NCBI GenBank assembly: GCA_002422305.1
Contig: DIUG01000022.1
Coordinates: 1 to 8,198, forward strand
Reading direction: 5' to 3'
Source: Patescibacteria group bacterium UBA6164
GTDB lineage: Bacteria; Patescibacteriota; Gracilibacteria; BD1-5; UBA6164
Length of the DNA: 8,198 nucleotides
Shown here piece after piece: positions 5,628 to 8,198 of this stretch; position 1 is the first letter of the stretch; the number at the start of each line of letters is the position of its first letter. Both the position numbers and the translations under genes were made by a program. The notes below the pieces were generated by a model. That model was given only the letters and a program-made list of their open reading frames with translations, was not told where the DNA came from and searched no databases.

Positions 5628-7523
5628 CTATCTTATTTGATAAAACTCCCCTCTTTTATAAATATCTTTATTATCTATAGAAGTTATGGCAGGAAAAATA
5701 ATATCACATTTTCTTAAAGTAGAATTAAAATTTAGAGAATTATTACATGGACAAGAATTACATATAGCATTTCAAAATATTATGTCTCATCAACTATATT
5801 CACAACTACTTGAAAGTATATTTGGTACACACACTTTTTTTCAATTACAATATAATCATTCTCAACATTGGAGATTACTAGTACATCATTTTTCTAAAAT
5901 AGGGCATCATCTATTTTTTATATCTCACTTTATAAGTGGGCATAAATCTACATCATCAAAAACTCAATCACCATCTGTATCTACACTTCAAAGTGATATT
6001 CAATCAACTTCTATTGTTATAGTAGAGGTTCAAATAGTTAAATTCTCGTCACTTACTGTTAATGTAACATCTTTTATTCACTCCGTTAGATATAAATGCT
6101 CTGGATTTCTAATATTTACAATTCTTCAATCTCATAAATTCCAATTATAAGTATATGGTCATTTTCATCAAGAAATAGTAGCATCAAATTTTATTAACAA
6201 AGGTCATTGTCAAGAAATTTTTGATGGTTTTATCTTAACAGTAATTCATCATGTGTTATTATTTGTGTTATTGCTTGTGTTATTGTTTGTGTTATTGTTT
6301 GTGTTATTGTTTGTGTTATTGTTTGTGTTATTATTTATGTTATTGTTTGTGTTATTATTTATGTTATTATTTATGTTATTGTTTGTGTTATTATTTATAA
6401 AAAATGTACTATGAATTTCTCAAGTATTTCAACAATTATCTAAAACTCTTAAAAAAACTTTCCGTTCTCCATTTTTTGTAAATTCAAAATCATTTATATA
6501 TTTTCAATACTTTTTAGTTTCTTCTCATGTATTCATATTATAAAATCTCCATATATAAGATTCTGTAGGATTAAATCAAGATTCACATTTTGTAATTGTA
6601 TTTAATGTAAAATCATATACATTTTTTGTATTATTTAAATCTGAAAAACTACAATTTTTAGAATCTTTATTACAAATCTTATCATAAACAAGTATATCAA
6701 TTGCTAAATTATTTTCTTGTTTTTGCTTACAAGAATTTGCTTTTAATGTAATATATGCCATTTTTAAAAACATTTCCTTTGAAATAGTTTGTTTTGGTCT
6801 AATTTTTCAATCAATTACATCTATAAGTTTTAAATTACTTATTTCTCAATCTTTACTAACATTTATTAATTCATAATCTAAAGCTTTTTGAAAATCTGGA
6901 TAAAAACTATAAACACTTCAATCTAAATTTTTAGGACTTACATCATCTGATATTTTTTTTGTAATTTTTCAATCATAAATATCTTGTCTTATTTTCATAG
7001 CTTGTTCACTTGTTAATATTCAAGATGCTCTTAAAATAATAGATATTGCTTCTTCTAAAACTATATTATTATTTGGACAAAATGGTTTTTCTCAATTTTT
7101 TGAAGTTCAATCATCACATGAAGTTCAAATATCATAACCATTAACATATCAATTTTTAGATGCATCCGAAATACAATAAAAATATTTATTAGTTTTGTTT
7201 ATATCATAAAAAGTTGTTTTATTCTCATATTCTGAAATAAAACTAAATTCTGTAAATGGCTGTATACATTTCTTACAAGTAACCTCTCCTAAAATTCATA
7301 CAAATTCATCACGATTTAATAAAGCTCTAGGATTAAACTTTCAATCTATATCTGGTAAAATCATTCATTTATCATATAATGTTTGAAGCTCATTTATATA
7401 TTTATAATTAGAATCAATATCTGTAAAAATATTTTCAACTGGAATAGAATATGCTGAAAAAACAGTTTGAAAATTCAAACTTACTAATAATATAAATAAT
7501 GTAATTATATTTTTTTTAAACAT
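5628..7523 (-). CDS. Secreted SLH/PKD/thrombospondin type 3-like surface protein with NNNT repeat
   Basis: A 631-residue secreted protein. Order: signal peptide 1-24 (cleavage likely after VFSA); SLH-like repeats (best at 31-76: IFTDIDSNYKYINELQTLYD then GMILPDIDGKFNPRALLNRD; two weaker ones to about 260); PKD-like domain at about 310-372 with YIW and VLDNCGN; Asn-Asn-Asn-Thr/Ile tract 377-424; PKD domain 427-506 with YNWNLGDG at 459-466; thrombospondin type 3-like DTDGDGVFDDVDLCP (515-529), a likely Ca2+-binding segment; Cys-rich tail (11 Cys at 528-606); end IYKRGEFYQIR. SLH repeats normally bind the cell-wall polymer; PKD and Cys-rich modules suit adhesion or surface-layer roles (inference). 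About 40 of 45 glycines are UGA, among them both in the PKD motif L-G-D-G; TGG encodes Trp 325 and Trp 461. Codon 354 is CGG and may not be Arg. The ATG at 7523 directly precedes the signal peptide; a longer in-frame start would overlap the upstream gene. Confidence 0.9.
6252..6395 (-). repeat. 12-copy, 12-bp in-frame tandem repeat (NNNT/NNNI linker)
   Basis: Twelve contiguous 12-bp units of the pattern AAY-AAT-AAC-AYA on the minus strand (one unit starts AGC) encode four-residue units: eight NNNT, three NNNI and one SNNT. The array separates the first PKD-like domain from the second and looks like a flexible hydrophilic linker. Being a multiple of three, copy-number change would keep the frame. 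Confidence 0.95.
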
Positions 7524-7536
7524 AAAAAAGTTAATA

Positions 7537-7565
7537 TTTGTATTTATCTTTATAAAAAAATTCAA
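7537..7565 (-). promoter_or_regulatory. Possible promoter of the surface-protein gene
   Basis: TTGAAT (7565-7560), 17-bp spacer and TACAAA (7542-7537) on the minus strand. It would leave a leader of only a few nucleotides before the ATG at 7523, so the gene may instead be read through from the methyltransferase gene 56 nt upstream. Confidence 0.3.
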
Positions 7566-7579
7566 ATAAATATATCTAA

Positions 7580-8026
7580 TTAAACAGCATACATAACTAT
7601 TCAAGCTGCAACTGATACATTTAATGATTCTTTTTTTCATCTCATAGGTATAAAAATTATTTCATCTGATAAATCTAGAATCTTTTTATTTACTCATGAT
7701 ACCTCATTTCACATTATTAAGCAAATTTTTTCTTCATTTTTATTAAATAATTCTCTATAATCTATACTTTTTTTATCTAACTCTATACTATATATTTTAT
7801 ATCATTCTTTTTTTAATTGTTCTATAATATCAAATGGATTTTTATGATATTCCCAATTTATCCAACTTTGTGCTCAAAGAGCAGTTTTACTTATATCATT
7901 TCTAGGAGGAGTAGGACAATATCATGTTAAAATTACTTTTTCAAATCAAGCTCAATCACAATTTCTAAAAATTGCTCATACATTTTGCATACTACGAATA
8001 GAATCTAAAAGAATTATTTTTGACAC
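7580..8026 (-). CDS. SpoU/TrmH-family RNA 2'-O-methyltransferase (short form)
   Basis: A 148-residue SPOUT-class methyltransferase without the N-terminal substrate-binding domain of longer family members. Motif 1 is SIRSMQNVGAIFRNCDGAG (9-27), with the conserved Arg of IFRN; motif 2 is LIMGNEVSGV (about 103-112); motif 3 is IPMRGKKESLNVSVAAGI (126-143), with the invariant Asn of SLNVSVA. These bind S-adenosylmethionine and the target ribose; whether the target is tRNA or rRNA cannot be told. All ten glycines are UGA, including those in motifs 1, 2 and 3. No in-frame ATG exists between the upstream TAG and motif 1, so the GTG at 8026 is the likely start, giving (V/M)SKIILLDSIRS, the usual distance to motif 1. 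No Shine-Dalgarno. The surface-protein gene follows 56 nt downstream on the same strand. Confidence 0.92.
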
Positions 8027-8055
8027 AAGTTTATAATTAATAAATATTAATAAAT

Positions 8056-8083
8056 AATATAGCTATTTTTATGATTTTTTCAA
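8056..8083 (-). promoter_or_regulatory. Promoter of the SpoU/TrmH-family gene (TTGAAA-16-TATATT)
   Basis: TTGAAA (8083-8078), 16-bp spacer, TATATT (8061-8056) on the minus strand, predicting a start about 24 nt before the GTG at 8026. Confidence 0.5.
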
Positions 8084-8106
8084 GAAACATTTATTAATTA
8101 TAGGTA

Positions 8107-8135
8107 TTGACCTTTAAATTTGAATTAATTAGTAT
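8107..8135 (+). promoter_or_regulatory. Plus-strand promoter reading out of the window (TTGACC-17-TAGTAT)
   Basis: TTGACC (8107-8112), 17-bp spacer, TAGTAT (8130-8135). No plus-strand gene starts before position 8198, so the target lies beyond the right edge. Otherwise 8027-8198 holds only the divergent methyltransferase promoter and AT-rich sequence. Confidence 0.5.
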
Positions 8136-8198
8136 TATAAATAAATTTATATTTAATATATTCTAACATAAATAAAATTGGTAATTACCTAAAATCTG

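Noticed and set aside
5686..6150. A 154-codon open frame on the plus strand
   Set aside because: It lies opposite the PKD and Cys-rich part of the surface-protein gene. It has a His/Ser/Gln-rich low-complexity composition and no domain, whereas the minus-strand reading with UGA = Gly gives clear modules.
6252..6395. CRISPR array
   Set aside because: The 12-bp units are contiguous with no spacers and are translated in frame as NNNT/NNNI.
7524..7640. Longer N-terminus of the surface protein starting at 7640
   Set aside because: It would overlap the SpoU/TrmH-family gene's 3' end out of frame and bury the signal peptide; the ATG at 7523 directly precedes the signal peptide.

Overview
The window (8198 bases, very AT-rich) comes from a bacterium that reads UGA as glycine (genetic code 25). 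This points to the candidate phyla Gracilibacteria (BD1-5) or Absconditabacteria (SR1); the sequence alone does not let me choose between them. The code is fixed by conserved positions: UGA sits at the glycine of the MiaA P-loop (GPTASGKT), at G-P-E-G-G of RsmE, in RRFGKS of an AAA-ATPase-like protein, and in GNEVSG of a SpoU/TrmH-family methyltransferase. The window also carries the matching decoder, a tRNA with anticodon UCA and glycine-type identity elements. Under the standard code nearly every gene here looks fragmented, so all coding calls were made by hand with UGA = Gly.

Left part: minus-strand 5' end of an AAA-ATPase-like/PD-(D/E)XK-type protein (1-193), then minus-strand miaA (319-1290). 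Divergent from miaA is a plus-strand stable-RNA operon: tRNA-Thr(UGU), tRNA-Tyr(GUA), tRNA-Leu(UAG) and then rpmE (ribosomal protein bL31), closed by a terminator near 2000. Next is a plus-strand pair for the cell envelope: a small membrane-anchored unknown protein (2100-2471) and a DsbA-like thiol-disulfide oxidoreductase (2533-3399).

Middle part: rsmE (3439-4155), a strongly basic 110-residue unknown protein (4189-4521) and tRNA-Gly(UCA) (4640-4718), all on the minus strand. Divergent from the tRNA is a plus-strand MscS-like conserved-TM-helix protein (4836-5588).

Right part: minus-strand gene for a 631-residue secreted surface protein (5628-7523) with SLH-like repeats, two PKD-like domains, an Asn-Asn-Asn-Thr repeat, a thrombospondin type 3-like acidic segment and a Cys-rich tail. 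Upstream of it is a short SpoU/TrmH-family RNA methyltransferase (7580-8026). The right edge holds a plus-strand promoter for a gene outside the window.

Two functional themes recur. One is translation: four tRNAs, bL31, the tRNA modifier MiaA and two RNA methyltransferases. The other is the envelope: a disulfide oxidase, a cysteine-rich surface protein and an MscS-like membrane protein. No gene has a visible Shine-Dalgarno sequence, and several promoters share a 16-bp spacer between TTGAnn and an AT-rich -10. No gene-free stretch exceeds 300 bases; the longest (8027-8198) holds two predicted promoters and nothing else I can recognise.
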